A stretch of 64,000 bases of DNA, from positions 744,001-808,000 of the forward strand of contig NZ_QAYE01000001.1 in NCBI RefSeq assembly GCF_003053745.1, written 5' to 3'. Below the pieces are notes generated by a model, which made no database searches, had not been told where the DNA came from, and worked only from the letters and a program-made list of their open reading frames with translations. This DNA is from Sphingomonas faeni. GTDB lineage: Bacteria > Pseudomonadota > Alphaproteobacteria > Sphingomonadales > Sphingomonadaceae. Of this stretch, positions 8,622 to 17,408 are shown one piece after another (within the stretch, counting starts at the first letter, position 1; each line of letters begins with the position of its first letter). A program made the position numbers and the translations under genes.

Positions 8622-9134
8622 TCAGGCCTGACCGAAATCGCCGACATTAGGCTGGATGCCCTGCTGCTCGGACTGCTGGAGATACAGTTGCGAGAAATCG
8701 ATCGGCTCGAGCAGCAGCGGCGGGAAACCACCGTCACGGACCGCATCCGACAGCACGCGGCGTGCGAACGGGAACAGCAGGCGTGGCGCTTCGCCCAGCA
8801 GGAACGGCTGGACATGCTCGGCCGGGATGTTGCGCAGCCCGAACAGGCCCGCGTACGAAAGATCGACGATGAACGCGACTTGCCCCTCGCTCTCGGCGCG
8901 GACGTCGATCTTCAGCACGACCTCATGCACTTCGTCGCCGACCTGAGCCGCGCCGATGTTGAACTGCACGTCGATCGCCGGCGGGGTCTGGTTCTGATAG
9001 ACGGCGGGCGCGTTCGGGTTCTCGAACGACAGGTCCTTGACGTATTGCGAGATCAGCCCGGCAGCGGGGACCGTGTCTTCACCGTTCGCGAGAGCCTGGT
9101 CGGGCATGGTGAAGCCGTTGTCCTGATCATCCAT
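8622..9134 (-). CDS. secB: Protein-export chaperone SecB
   Basis: A cytosolic tetrameric chaperone that keeps preproteins unfolded for SecA. 170 residues, with the family core YVKDLSFENPNAP, a central beta-strand region and ARRVLSDAVRDGGFPPLLLEPIDF near the C-terminus. The open frame continues upstream, but an AAGGA Shine-Dalgarno lies eight bases before the ATG at 9134, and the upstream frame has no SecB character. It is divergent from the Tim44-like gene, so promoters for both lie in 9135-9302. Confidence 0.95.
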   Translation of the reverse strand: MDDQDNGFTMPDQALANGEDTVPAAGLISQYVKDLSFENPNAPAVYQNQTPPAIDVQFNIGAAQVGDEVHEVVLKIDVRAESEGQVAFIVDLSYAGLFGLRNIPAEHVQPFLLGEAPRLLFPFARRVLSDAVRDGGFPPLLLEPIDFSQLYLQQSEQQGIQPNVGDFGQA

Positions 9135-9302
9135 TCGTCGTGTCCTTAGAGAATAAGCGGAAAATTGGGACCGAAGCGGACCGCTTGCGCGTTCTGTTCG
9201 ATCGAGGTGGTGCGAGTAGCAGTGCCGAAGGGGCGTTTCAACGGGCGCGGGTTTGAATAGCTGCGGGTTTGCCCTATGTTGAAGCGAAGATCGGAGGCAC
9301 GG

Positions 9303-9947
9303 TTGTTTTACGTAGTTCTTCTCGCGATGGTTGCAGGCTTCTTGGCGATGCGACTCTACAGCGTGCTCGGCAAGCGGACGGGGCATGAGCAGCCCTTACC
9401 GCGTGCGGCCGAGGACCGTCCTGCGCTCGCCGCCGTGCCGCGAACCGTCGAAGCGGTTCCGGATGCGCGCGAAGTCGCCAATCGCAACCTGGAGCCCAAG
9501 GCGGAGCCCGGTCTGCGGGCAATCGTCGCCGGCGAGCCCGGTTTCGATGTCGCGCGCTTTCTCGAAGGTGCGCAGGCCGCGTACCGCATGGTGCTCGAAG
9601 CTTTCTGGAAGGGTGACGAGGACGCGCTGGCCGATCTCGCCGTCGACGATGTCCGCGCGGCGTTCGTCGAGGCGATCGAAGCGCGGCGCGAGGCTGGTGA
9701 AGTGCTCGACAATCGTCTCGTGTCGATCGAGCGTGCGCTGATCGCAGACGCCAGCCTTACCGGGCGCGAGGCGCGTATCACGGTCCGGTTCGACGCAGAC
9801 ATCGCAGCCGTCACGCGCGACGCAGAGGGCAATGTCCTTGCTGGGTCGCTGACCGACGCGGTCGAGACGCATGACGTCTGGACGTTCGCACGGACGCTGA
9901 AGAGCAGCGACCCGAACTGGAAGCTTGCGGACACCGACGAAGCCTGA
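9303..9947 (+). CDS. Tim44/TimA-like membrane-anchored protein
   Basis: Starts with one transmembrane helix (FYVVLLAMVAGFLAMRLYSVL), then a charged linker and a Tim44-like domain (FLEGAQAAYRMVLEAFWKGDEDALADL through VRFDADIAAV). In mitochondria, Tim44 tethers import machinery to the membrane; the bacterial role is less defined. An ATG at 9276 would add nine residues. I prefer the in-frame TTG at 9303, because a GGAGG lies six bases before it and the product then begins directly with the helix. The stop overlaps the mltA start (TGATG), so the two are probably translationally coupled. Confidence 0.85.
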   Translation: MFYVVLLAMVAGFLAMRLYSVLGKRTGHEQPLPRAAEDRPALAAVPRTVEAVPDAREVANRNLEPKAEPGLRAIVAGEPGFDVARFLEGAQAAYRMVLEAFWKGDEDALADLAVDDVRAAFVEAIEARREAGEVLDNRLVSIERALIADASLTGREARITVRFDADIAAVTRDAEGNVLAGSLTDAVETHDVWTFARTLKSSDPNWKLADTDEA

Positions 9948-11317
9948 TGGGTCGCGGCATGGGGGGAAGGCTCGGCGGTCTGGGACTGCCGACGCTGATG
10001 GCGACGCTGTTGAGCGCGTGCGTCGGTGGTGTCGAACCGCCACGGTCGGGTCCGCCACCGGTCGATCGAACAGATGATCGGTCGGATGATCGACCAAACG
10101 AACCCGTTCGCGTGCATCCGTCGCGTGATACCGGTGCATCCCCGAACATTCGCGGTATCCAGTCGCCGGCGCGGATCGTTGGCGCTGTGCCGATGCTAGC
10201 GTCGCCGGTCGTCCCGGCGGTCGAACCTTTGAATGCCGCCGCTGCGGGCGTGATCCCCGGTCCACCGATCGCGAGCCTGCTGATCGACGATGTGCAGGCG
10301 CAAGCGGCGTTTGCGGCGTTCGTCACAAGCTGTCCGTCGCTGGTACGTCGCAACGACACGTCCGGGCTGACGCGCGGCGCGGATTGGCAGCCGGCCTGTA
10401 CCGCAGCGGCATCGACCGATCGCCGCAATGCTCGGACATTCTTTGCGCAGTGGTTTGAGGCCGCGCAGATCGGCGACGGCAAGGCGTTCGCGACGGGCTA
10501 TTACGAGCCCGAGATCGCCGGTTCGCTGGAGCGGCGTGACGGCTATGCGCCGATCTACGCGCGTCCGAACGACCTTATCGACGTCGATCTCGGCACATTC
10601 TCGACCAGTCTCAAGGGCAAGAAGATTCGCGGTCGCGTTGATCGCAGCAACTTGGTGCCCTATTACGATCGCACCGCGATCGAGCAGGGCGCGCTGTCGG
10701 GCAAGGCGCCGATCCTCGCCTGGGCGCGCGATCCGGTCGAGCTGTTCTTCCTACAGATCCAGGGTTCGGGGCGGCTGCGGTTGCCCGACGGCGAGATACT
10801 GCGGATCGGTTATGCGACGCAGAACGGCCGTGACTATACCGGTATCGGCGCTCTGATGAAGTCGCGCGGGTTGCTCCAGCCGGGCCAGACCTCGATGCAG
10901 GGCATCGTCGCATGGCTCCACGCGCACCCGGCCGAGGGGCAGGCGATCATGCGCGAGAACAAGAGCTTCGTCTTCTTCCGCGAACTCGAGGGCGCACCCC
11001 TGGGGGCACTCGGCCTGCCGGTCACCGGTCAGGTGAGCGCGGCCGCCGACGTCAAGTTCGTGCCACTCGGCGCGCCGGTGTTCCTGTCGCTCGACCGGCA
11101 GGACGCGAGCGGCTTGTGGATCGCGCAGGATACGGGCGGCGCGATCAAGGGCAGCAATCGTTTCGATACGTTCTGGGGTGCTGGCGCGGCCGCCAAAGCG
11201 ACCGCCGGCGGCATGGCCGGACGCGGCACCGCGTACCTGCTGCTGCCAATCGGCACCGTCGCGCGGCTCAATCAGGCGAATGGAGCGCGATATGGCGGGC
11301 CGTCCGCTCAACCCTGA
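9947..11317 (+). CDS. mltA: Membrane-bound lytic murein transglycosylase A
   Basis: A peptidoglycan-cleaving lytic transglycosylase anchored in the outer membrane as a lipoprotein. The signal peptide ends in the lipobox LLSAC followed by a Pro/Asp/Arg-rich spacer. The MltA domain (AFATGYYEPEIAGSLERR, then FFLQIQGSGRLRLPDGE) is followed by the 3D domain with WIAQDTGGAIKGSNRFD. The ATG overlaps the stop of the Tim44-like gene, and its 3' end overlaps the next gene by 26 bp. The order timA-like/mltA/smr is typical of sphingomonads as far as I recall. Confidence 0.95.
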   Translation: MGRGMGGRLGGLGLPTLMATLLSACVGGVEPPRSGPPPVDRTDDRSDDRPNEPVRVHPSRDTGASPNIRGIQSPARIVGAVPMLASPVVPAVEPLNAAAAGVIPGPPIASLLIDDVQAQAAFAAFVTSCPSLVRRNDTSGLTRGADWQPACTAAASTDRRNARTFFAQWFEAAQIGDGKAFATGYYEPEIAGSLERRDGYAPIYARPNDLIDVDLGTFSTSLKGKKIRGRVDRSNLVPYYDRTAIEQGALSGKAPILAWARDPVELFFLQIQGSGRLRLPDGEILRIGYATQNGRDYTGIGALMKSRGLLQPGQTSMQGIVAWLHAHPAEGQAIMRENKSFVFFRELEGAPLGALGLPVTGQVSAAADVKFVPLGAPVFLSLDRQDASGLWIAQDTGGAIKGSNRFDTFWGAGAAAKATAGGMAGRGTAYLLLPIGTVARLNQANGARYGGPSAQP

Positions 11318-11918
11318 TGAGGCGCAGCTCTGGGCGCGCGTGATGGCGAGCGTGCGTCCGATGCGTGCGGTCGCCGTGCGTATTCCGGAGCGTGCGCCGC
11401 CGCTGCCGCCTCCGCCCAAGCCGATCATCGGTCCCAACGGCAAGATCGTGCCTGCACCGCCAGCGCCGATGGGGCGGGTGAAGCCGCTAGTCCGTACCGT
11501 GGTCACGCCGTACGCCGCGCGGGCGGGGGCAAAGCCCGTGGTTGCGCGGCCTGTAGCCAAACCCATCACGGCCAACACGCTAGATGGCGGCTGGGACAAG
11601 AGGCTCACACAGGGTGTGGTGAGTCCCGACAGTTCGATCGACCTGCATGGCCACACGCTGGCGTCCGCCCACGCACTGCTCGACGTCGGCCTGGGACGGG
11701 CTATCGCTCGCGGCGACCGTGTGTTGCTGCTGGTGACGGGCAAGCCGCCCCGCCCCGAAAGCGAACGTCCGCACGCGAGAGGCGCCATCCGGTCCGCAGT
11801 CACCGACTGGCTGGCTGGCTCGCGGCATGCCGACTCGATCGCTGCGGTACGTGGCGCGCATCCGCGGCATGGCGGGCAGGGCGCGCTGTACATCGTCCTG
11901 AGGCGCGGACGGGACTAG
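11292..11918 (+). CDS. Smr-domain protein (DNA-nicking endonuclease-like)
   Basis: About 208 residues. The N-terminus (MAGRPLNPDEAQLWARVMASVRP) and a long Pro-rich linker lead to a C-terminal Smr domain with SSIDLHGHTLASAH, VLLLVTGK and the GGQGALYIVL strand. Smr domains bind or nick nucleic acids, and the LDLHGH-type motif is seen as IDLHGH. ATG 11292 is chosen because ggagcg precedes it; ATG 11280 is possible. It overlaps the end of mltA and is likely cotranscribed with it. Confidence 0.88.
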   Translation: MAGRPLNPDEAQLWARVMASVRPMRAVAVRIPERAPPLPPPPKPIIGPNGKIVPAPPAPMGRVKPLVRTVVTPYAARAGAKPVVARPVAKPITANTLDGGWDKRLTQGVVSPDSSIDLHGHTLASAHALLDVGLGRAIARGDRVLLLVTGKPPRPESERPHARGAIRSAVTDWLAGSRHADSIAAVRGAHPRHGGQGALYIVLRRGRD

Positions 11919-12030
11919 CTCTGCGTTCGGATTCACGAGGTCCGGGACTCACGATTTTTACCGCAGTTTGGTAATCATAGGGTGATCGGCAGCCTGCGAG
12001 TTTGAGTAGGTTTCGGCACATCTACTTCCC

Positions 12031-12134
12031 CCCTCCCTGGAAGGGAGGGGCAGGGGGTGGGTCGGCTTCCGCGAACGCGTACGGGTGCGGCTCAAGCGGG
12101 CCTACCCACCCCCAACCCCTCCCTTTCAGGGAGG
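12031..12134. repeat. REP-type inverted repeat at convergent gene ends
   Basis: 12031-12062 (ccctccctggaagggagg then cagggggtgggt) is complementary to 12103-12134. Each arm also contains its own small palindrome. It separates the convergent Smr gene and dapE and probably ends both transcripts. Confidence 0.8.
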
Positions 12135-12137
12135 GCG

Positions 12138-13253
12138 CTAGTTAAGCGCCCGCGCAATTACGTCTTCATAGATATCCGTCAGCGTCCGCAAATCCTCGAC
12201 CGCGACCGCCTCATCAACCTTGTGCATCGTCGCATTGATCAACCCGAACTCCACAACAGGGCAAAGCTTCGAAAGGAAGCGCGCATCGGACGTCCCCCCG
12301 GTGGTCGACAGTTCCGGGATGACCCCGGTCGCGCCCACGATTGCGTCCGACAACAGCGTCGAGAAGGCACCCGGCTCGGTAAGAAACGCTTCGCCCGACA
12401 CCTTCCCCGTCACTATCACGTTCGGCGCATGACGCTCGGCGATCGCGCGGATACGCTTGATCAGGTCCGCCCCGCGGTGGCGATCGTTGAACCGGATGCT
12501 CAACCGCGCGGAAACCTTGGCGGGAATGACGTTGTGCGCCGGGTTGCCGACGGTGATGTCGGTGACCTCGATGTTCGACGGCTGGAACCAGTCGGTGCCC
12601 TCGTCCAACACCACGCCTTCGATCTCCGCAAGGATGGCGATCAGCCGGGGGATCGGATTGTCGGCGAGATGGGGGTAGGCGACGTGCCCCTGCCGCCCCG
12701 GCACCTCGATCCAGATGTTGACCGAGCCACGTCGCCCGATCTTCACCATGTCGCCCAGTCGCGCGGTCGAGGTTGGCTCGCCGACCAAACACAGGTCGGG
12801 CACGATCCCCCGCGTAGCCATCCGCTCCATTATCGCAACGGTGCCGTAGGTGGCTGGGCCTTCCTCGTCACCGGTGATGATGAGCGAGAGCGTCCCGGCA
12901 TAGCTCCGGCTCGCGGCGGCCACGAAGGCTGCGACTGCACCCTTCATGTCGACCGCGCCACGTCCGTACAGCAGCCCGTCGCGAAGCTCGCCGGACCAGG
13001 GCGACCCCGTCCAGCCTTCGCCGGGGGGGACGACGTCAACATGGCCGGCAAACGCCAGATGCCGCGGTCCATCGCCGCGCACGGCCAGCAGATTCTCGAC
13101 CGGGCCGTCGGGTGCCTCGCCGACCGTGAACCGATCGACCGCAAACCCGAGCGGGAGTAGCGCCGCCTCCAGCACATCGAACACCGTACCGCGCGCAGGC
13201 GTGACGCTATCCGCGCGAAGCAGCGCCTGGGTAAGCGCGACGGGATCGATCAT
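12138..13253 (-). CDS. dapE: Succinyl-diaminopimelate desuccinylase
   Basis: Zinc-dependent M20-family amidohydrolase of lysine/meso-diaminopimelate synthesis, 371 residues. Motifs are AFAGHVDVVPPG (first metal ligand), YGRGAVDMKG (bridging Asp), ITGDEEGPA (catalytic Glu) and the C-terminal STTGGTSDARF. The ATG at 13253 gives the family-like start MIDPVALTQALL; the longer frame adds 14 unrelated residues. Its start overlaps the stop of the glutathione S-transferase gene (ATGA), so translation is likely coupled. Confidence 0.95.
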   Translation of the reverse strand: MIDPVALTQALLRADSVTPARGTVFDVLEAALLPLGFAVDRFTVGEAPDGPVENLLAVRGDGPRHLAFAGHVDVVPPGEGWTGSPWSGELRDGLLYGRGAVDMKGAVAAFVAAASRSYAGTLSLIITGDEEGPATYGTVAIMERMATRGIVPDLCLVGEPTSTARLGDMVKIGRRGSVNIWIEVPGRQGHVAYPHLADNPIPRLIAILAEIEGVVLDEGTDWFQPSNIEVTDITVGNPAHNVIPAKVSARLSIRFNDRHRGADLIKRIRAIAERHAPNVIVTGKVSGEAFLTEPGAFSTLLSDAIVGATGVIPELSTTGGTSDARFLSKLCPVVEFGLINATMHKVDEAVAVEDLRTLTDIYEDVIARALN

Positions 13254-13921
13254 GCGGTCGAGGGCACCGGCTGCTCGAATTGTTCGAGGACCCATTCCTC
13301 TTCCTGCGCCGCCGCGATCCAGTCCTGCATGAACGGATGTTCGAACATCGCCCGCATATACCCCGCCGCAAACCGCGCGATCGGCAACTGGTACGTGACG
13401 ATCCGCGTGACCAGAGGCGCGAACATTATATCTGCCGCCCCAAACTGGCCGAACAGGAAATCGCCGCCGCCACCGAATCGTGCGCGAGCCTGTGCCCAGA
13501 TCTCCATGACCCGCTGCAATTCGAGGAGCACGTCGTCGTCGGGCGTGCTTGCCGGGAACACCTGGCGGACGTTCATGCTGTGCTTTCGACGCAGCGCGGC
13601 AAAGCTTGAATGCATCTCAGCCGCCATCGACCGCGCCATCGCGCGCGCAGCATTGTCCTCGGGCCAAAAGCGCTCGCGCCCGACCTTGTCGGCGAGATAG
13701 TCGACGATCGCCAGGCTGTCCCACACTACCGCGTCGCCATCCCACAGGATCGGCACCTTGCCCGACGACGGCGCGAACTCGTCGCCCGAGCGGCGCTTTT
13801 CCCAGTCGGCGTCGTACATCGGCACGACCACCTCCTCGAAGGGGAGACCGGATTGTTTGCAGGCGAGCCAGCCGCGGAGCGACCAAGACGAATAGGCCTT
13901 GTTGCCGATGATCAGTTTCAT
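13250..13921 (-). CDS. Glutathione S-transferase family protein
   Basis: 223 residues. The N-terminal thioredoxin-like domain begins MKLIIGNKAYSSWSLRGWLA, and the SSW(S)LR segment holds the expected glutathione-binding serine. GKVPILWDGDAVVWDSLAI is the cis-Pro and substrate-cleft region. An all-helical C-terminal domain follows. The substrate is not predictable. ATG 13921 is preferred over the 14-codon-longer frame, which is Pro-rich and unlike the family. It lies upstream of dapE with a 4-base overlap. Confidence 0.9.
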   Translation of the reverse strand: MKLIIGNKAYSSWSLRGWLACKQSGLPFEEVVVPMYDADWEKRRSGDEFAPSSGKVPILWDGDAVVWDSLAIVDYLADKVGRERFWPEDNAARAMARSMAAEMHSSFAALRRKHSMNVRQVFPASTPDDDVLLELQRVMEIWAQARARFGGGGDFLFGQFGAADIMFAPLVTRIVTYQLPIARFAAGYMRAMFEHPFMQDWIAAAQEEEWVLEQFEQPVPSTA

Positions 13922-13931
13922 GGGGTGTGGA

Positions 13932-14945
13932 CTAGCGGGGCGGGCGGGGCGCGGCAACGCCATTGGCGCTTCGACGTGCGGTGCTACGCGGCATGAGGTG
14001 ATGCAGCGTCGCGATCGCCGCCAGCGCGACGATCGTGCCGAGCAGGATGTCGATCAGGTAATGCGTGCCCTCAACGGGTGTCGCCATCAACATTGCTGCA
14101 TTCAGGGCGAGCACCGGCCAGCGCAGCCGCGGCATGCGCCACGCCGCATTGATGTAGAGCGTCGCGGCGGCGGCATGGAAGCTTGGTGCCGAAACGATGC
14201 CGCGCAAATGGCCGAGGTCGACCACCCGCACGCTGTGATCGCGTAGTGCAGGTATCAGCCCATGCTGCCATTGCTCGCTCTCGGGCATATAGGCGATTGG
14301 TTGATGCCACAGATACGAAAATGGACCTATCGCCGGCATGAAGGCGTAGAGGATCAGCGTGCCGATCGCGGTCAGCCAGAATGTCGCGAGGAACCGGTGC
14401 GCCGCCACCCGGTCGCCGGTCAACGCGAAGGCCGCGAACAGGATCGCAGGCGTCAGGTAAATACTGCGATACGCTGCCAGACCGAGCGATTGGAGGATCG
14501 GCGTTGCGGCGACAAGCCGATACCAGGCGAGCCAGTCGAAATGCAGCAGGGCGTCGATCCGTTGGAGTGCGGCGTCGTGGAACCCATGCGTCACCGCCGC
14601 GACGGGATAGCTCGCCACCGCGCCCATCAGTGCCAACATGGTGAAGACGCCGTAATATTCGGCGCAGTCGGCGACTGCACGTGCATGTCGCCAAGGCCGG
14701 TCGCGGAGCCCGAAGCGTAGCCCCAGCAGGACGATTCCGCTGACGTAGAACGGGATATTATCTGCGTCGTACGGATCGATCGATAAGCCGGCGACGTGCA
14801 TCATCACCGTCAACATCGCCAGGCTGAGGATCATCCCACCGCCGATCCACCAACCGTAATCGGGCACGCTGGCGTTTGCGGGCAGCGCCCCGCGGTGGAT
14901 GTCGGCGGGCAGCCGCGGGGTAGTTGCAATCGAAACGTCATTCAT
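13932..14945 (-). CDS. PAP2-type multipass membrane protein
   Basis: 337 residues with about six to seven membrane helices. The C-terminal half shows PAP2/inositol-phosphorylceramide-synthase-like motifs: APSFHAAAATLY and VEGTHYLIDILLG, which hold the two conserved histidines and the aspartate. Such enzymes move or hydrolyse phosphate groups on membrane lipids. Sphingomonads make sphingolipids, so a head-group enzyme is possible, but the substrate cannot be read from sequence. It lies 10 bp upstream of the glutathione S-transferase gene on the same strand. Confidence 0.8.
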   Translation of the reverse strand: MNDVSIATTPRLPADIHRGALPANASVPDYGWWIGGGMILSLAMLTVMMHVAGLSIDPYDADNIPFYVSGIVLLGLRFGLRDRPWRHARAVADCAEYYGVFTMLALMGAVASYPVAAVTHGFHDAALQRIDALLHFDWLAWYRLVAATPILQSLGLAAYRSIYLTPAILFAAFALTGDRVAAHRFLATFWLTAIGTLILYAFMPAIGPFSYLWHQPIAYMPESEQWQHGLIPALRDHSVRVVDLGHLRGIVSAPSFHAAAATLYINAAWRMPRLRWPVLALNAAMLMATPVEGTHYLIDILLGTIVALAAIATLHHLMPRSTARRSANGVAAPRPPR

Positions 14946-15097
14946 GGTCGGCGAACGCGTATCACATATGGGGGAACAAGCGACCCTCGTCGGCTGGATC
15001 GGCTTTCGCTTGGCTGAACGGTAACGAACGACGAGCGTCGCCCTGCCGTAGGACGACGCCCGCTATAGCTGCGGTTTCACGGTCTCGATCGCCGGCT

Positions 15098-16549
15098 TTA
15101 GAACGAGCCAGGAACCATCCGTTGGGCGGTGGTCGGCGCTGCGGGGATCAGCAAGTCCTGGCGGGTGCTTGCCGCAGTCCGTGCAGACTGCGCGGTGACA
15201 TCGCTCGTGATCGCCGAGCATGTGCGTCCCGCCAGGAAATCGAGCGCGCGACGCGTGGACGCCTCGCGTGCGTCGCCGAGCGGGAAGCTGATATCATCCG
15301 TCGCGCGACAGGTCGCCTCGACGGTCGACTCCAAGCCATCGAAGTAATTGCCGTTGCGCGCCGCGTTCTGCGTCGCGAACGCGATCACACGCAGACGATC
15401 GTCGCAGGCGGGCTTGTCGAGGGCGATCTGTCCGACGGGCTTGCCGTAGGTATTGGTTCCGATCAGCGCGGAATTGCCGTGCAGATACGGGGTGAACGCA
15501 TTGATCAAAAGTTCGCTCGCCGATGCGGTACCGCCGCTGCCGATGAATGCGATCCGCGTCGGCGCGATAGACTCGGGTTGTGGTGCGAAGAAGCGAGTCT
15601 CGTTGTTCGAGGCCTTCTCCGTGCGGAACGTCGTATAGTCGAACACCTCGGACGTTGATCGCCCCCCGCCAAGGAGGTCGCCAAGATACTCCGACGTCGC
15701 GACGAGGCCACCGCCATTGTAGCGCAGGTCGATGATGACCTTCGTCACGCCCTGCGCACGGAAATTCGCGAACGCTGTTTTCAGCGCGGGTTCGGCCGTG
15801 GAGATGAACGTGCGCAGGTTGATGTAGCCAACGCGCTGACCGCTATCCTCGATGATCTTCGCGCCGTACCGCGACGAGACCGGCAGCAGCGAGAAGTCGG
15901 CCTTGGCGACGGTCACGTCCCGCGTACCGGCAGCGTCCGAGACGCGGAACACGCGCGCGGTACCGGTCGTGTCGGGACCGAATGCGGTGGTCAGCCCGGC
16001 CGTGCCCTCGGCACTGACGATGGCGCTGACGGTGCGTAGATTGCTCGATGTCGTACCGATCGCGAGGATCTCGGCACCGCGGTCGATCCCGGCGGCAAGG
16101 GCGGGCGCGCCCTCGAACGATTCCGCTGCGAACAGGCGCTGGCCGGTCTGGTCGAGTGCGAACCGGATGCCGAACCCAGCACTCGATCCCGAGGCGTAAT
16201 AGGCGTTCTCTTCCTTGATCGACGTCAGGTAGGTGAAGAACCGATCCTTGCGCTGCGCTCGCGCGGTTGCGGTTAGTGCGTCGATATAGCTATCGACGGT
16301 CGTGTACCCCGCGGGGCTCAAGGTCGCGGGCAGCGTATCGGGGAACAGATACCATTCGCGAAGCTGTGCGGCGGCCCAGTCCTGGCGCTCGCGCAACGAA
16401 CAGCCCGCAGTCGCAGTCGGCGTGGGTGTCGGCGTAACGCCAATGGCGCCACCGGCACCACCACCGGTCGAGTTCGTGTTGCCATCGCTACCCCCGCAGC
16501 TCGACAGCATCGCAGCCATCGCCAGCATTGTCCCGAACCGTGCCCGCAT
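15098..16549 (-). CDS. S41-family peptidase, lipoprotein
   Basis: 483 residues. A lipoprotein signal (MLSSCGGSDG) is followed by a Gly/Thr/Pro-rich linker with a TPTPTPT run, a PDZ-like region (SAGFGIRFALDQTGQRLF... EGAPALAAGIDRGAEILAIG) and the C-terminal-processing-protease domain with VIIDLRYNGGG and GGTASASELLIN, whose serine is the nucleophile. It is probably a periplasmic or outer-membrane protease. It stands alone, with gaps of about 150-180 bp on both sides. Confidence 0.9.
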   Translation of the reverse strand: MRARFGTMLAMAAMLSSCGGSDGNTNSTGGGAGGAIGVTPTPTPTATAGCSLRERQDWAAAQLREWYLFPDTLPATLSPAGYTTVDSYIDALTATARAQRKDRFFTYLTSIKEENAYYASGSSAGFGIRFALDQTGQRLFAAESFEGAPALAAGIDRGAEILAIGTTSSNLRTVSAIVSAEGTAGLTTAFGPDTTGTARVFRVSDAAGTRDVTVAKADFSLLPVSSRYGAKIIEDSGQRVGYINLRTFISTAEPALKTAFANFRAQGVTKVIIDLRYNGGGLVATSEYLGDLLGGGRSTSEVFDYTTFRTEKASNNETRFFAPQPESIAPTRIAFIGSGGTASASELLINAFTPYLHGNSALIGTNTYGKPVGQIALDKPACDDRLRVIAFATQNAARNGNYFDGLESTVEATCRATDDISFPLGDAREASTRRALDFLAGRTCSAITSDVTAQSARTAASTRQDLLIPAAPTTAQRMVPGSF

Positions 16550-16727
16550 CGCAACATCTCCCCGTTGCCCGAAGGCTACGGATTTCGTCGGGCGATGCCA
16601 GCGGCAAATCGAGGTTTGATCCGATATCGGCGGATTTTGAGGGTGCGGATGGCAGTATACCTGTCAGCTTATTCCGCCATCGTCAGGATGACGGGGTAGG
16701 ATGGGCACACCTGTAACGTTCAGACCG

Positions 16728-17408
16728 TTAGCTGACCGCTTCGACCACCGCCGCGCGGAGTTCGGGAATGCCCATGCCGTACTCGCTGGACGTGACGAGG
16801 ATGTCGGGATGTGCGGCCGGACGCTTGCGCGCCTCGATCGCGGTGCGCTCGGTGACCTCGACCAACTCGGACGCCTTGATCTTGTCCGCCTTGGTCAGGA
16901 CCATGCGGTAGCTGACCGCGGCCTTGTCGAGCATCTCCAGGATCTCGCGGTCGACGTCCTTGATGCCGTGGCGCGAGTCGATCAACACGAGGGCGCGCTT
17001 GAGGACGTCGCGGCCGCGAAGAAAGTCGTTGATCAGGAAGCGCCATTTCTTGACGACGTCCTTGGGAGCCTTGGCAAACCCGTAGCCTGGCATGTCGACG
17101 AGCCGGAACGCGAGCGGGGCGCCGACGTCGAAGAAGTTCAGCTCCTGCGTACGGCCTGGCGTGTTCGACGTGCGCGCCATCGAGTTGCGCCCGGTCAGCG
17201 CGTTCAACAGCGATGACTTGCCGACGTTCGAGCGACCGGCGAACGCTACTTCCGGCACCGACGCGTCGGGCAGGAACTCAAGCGTCGGCGCCGACTTCAG
17301 GAAGCCGACATGGCCTGCGAACAGCTTTCGCGCATGCTCGAGCATCTCGGGCGTGAACGGCGCGTCGGTCTGCTCGAGGTCGGGACCTAAGTTGGGAACG
17401 TCGTTCAC
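16728..17408 (-). CDS. engB: Ribosome biogenesis GTP-binding protein EngB (YihA/YsxC)
   Basis: 226-residue small GTPase for large-subunit assembly. The G motifs are visible: G1 [12 protein letters not shown]3 DMPGYGFA and G4 TKADK. A GTG start at 17408 overlaps the yidC stop (GTGA), which gives [10 protein letters not shown]. The longer frame runs back into yidC in another frame and is not real. It is the last gene of the rpmH-rnpA-yidD-yidC-engB cluster, whose members touch or overlap. Confidence 0.95.
   Translation of the reverse strand: MNDVPNLGPDLEQTDAPFTPEMLEHARKLFAGHVGFLKSAPTLEFLPDASVPEVAFAGRSNVGKSSLLNALTGRNSMARTSNTPGRTQELNFFDVGAPLAFRLVDMPGYGFAKAPKDVVKKWRFLINDFLRGRDVLKRALVLIDSRHGIKDVDREILEMLDKAAVSYRMVLTKADKIKASELVEVTERTAIEARKRPAAHPDILVTSSEYGMGIPELRAAVVEAVS

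Noticed and set aside
6556..8631. Long plus-strand frames over trpS and murJ
   Set aside because: Complement of real genes, with low-complexity Arg/Asp/Gln-rich products.
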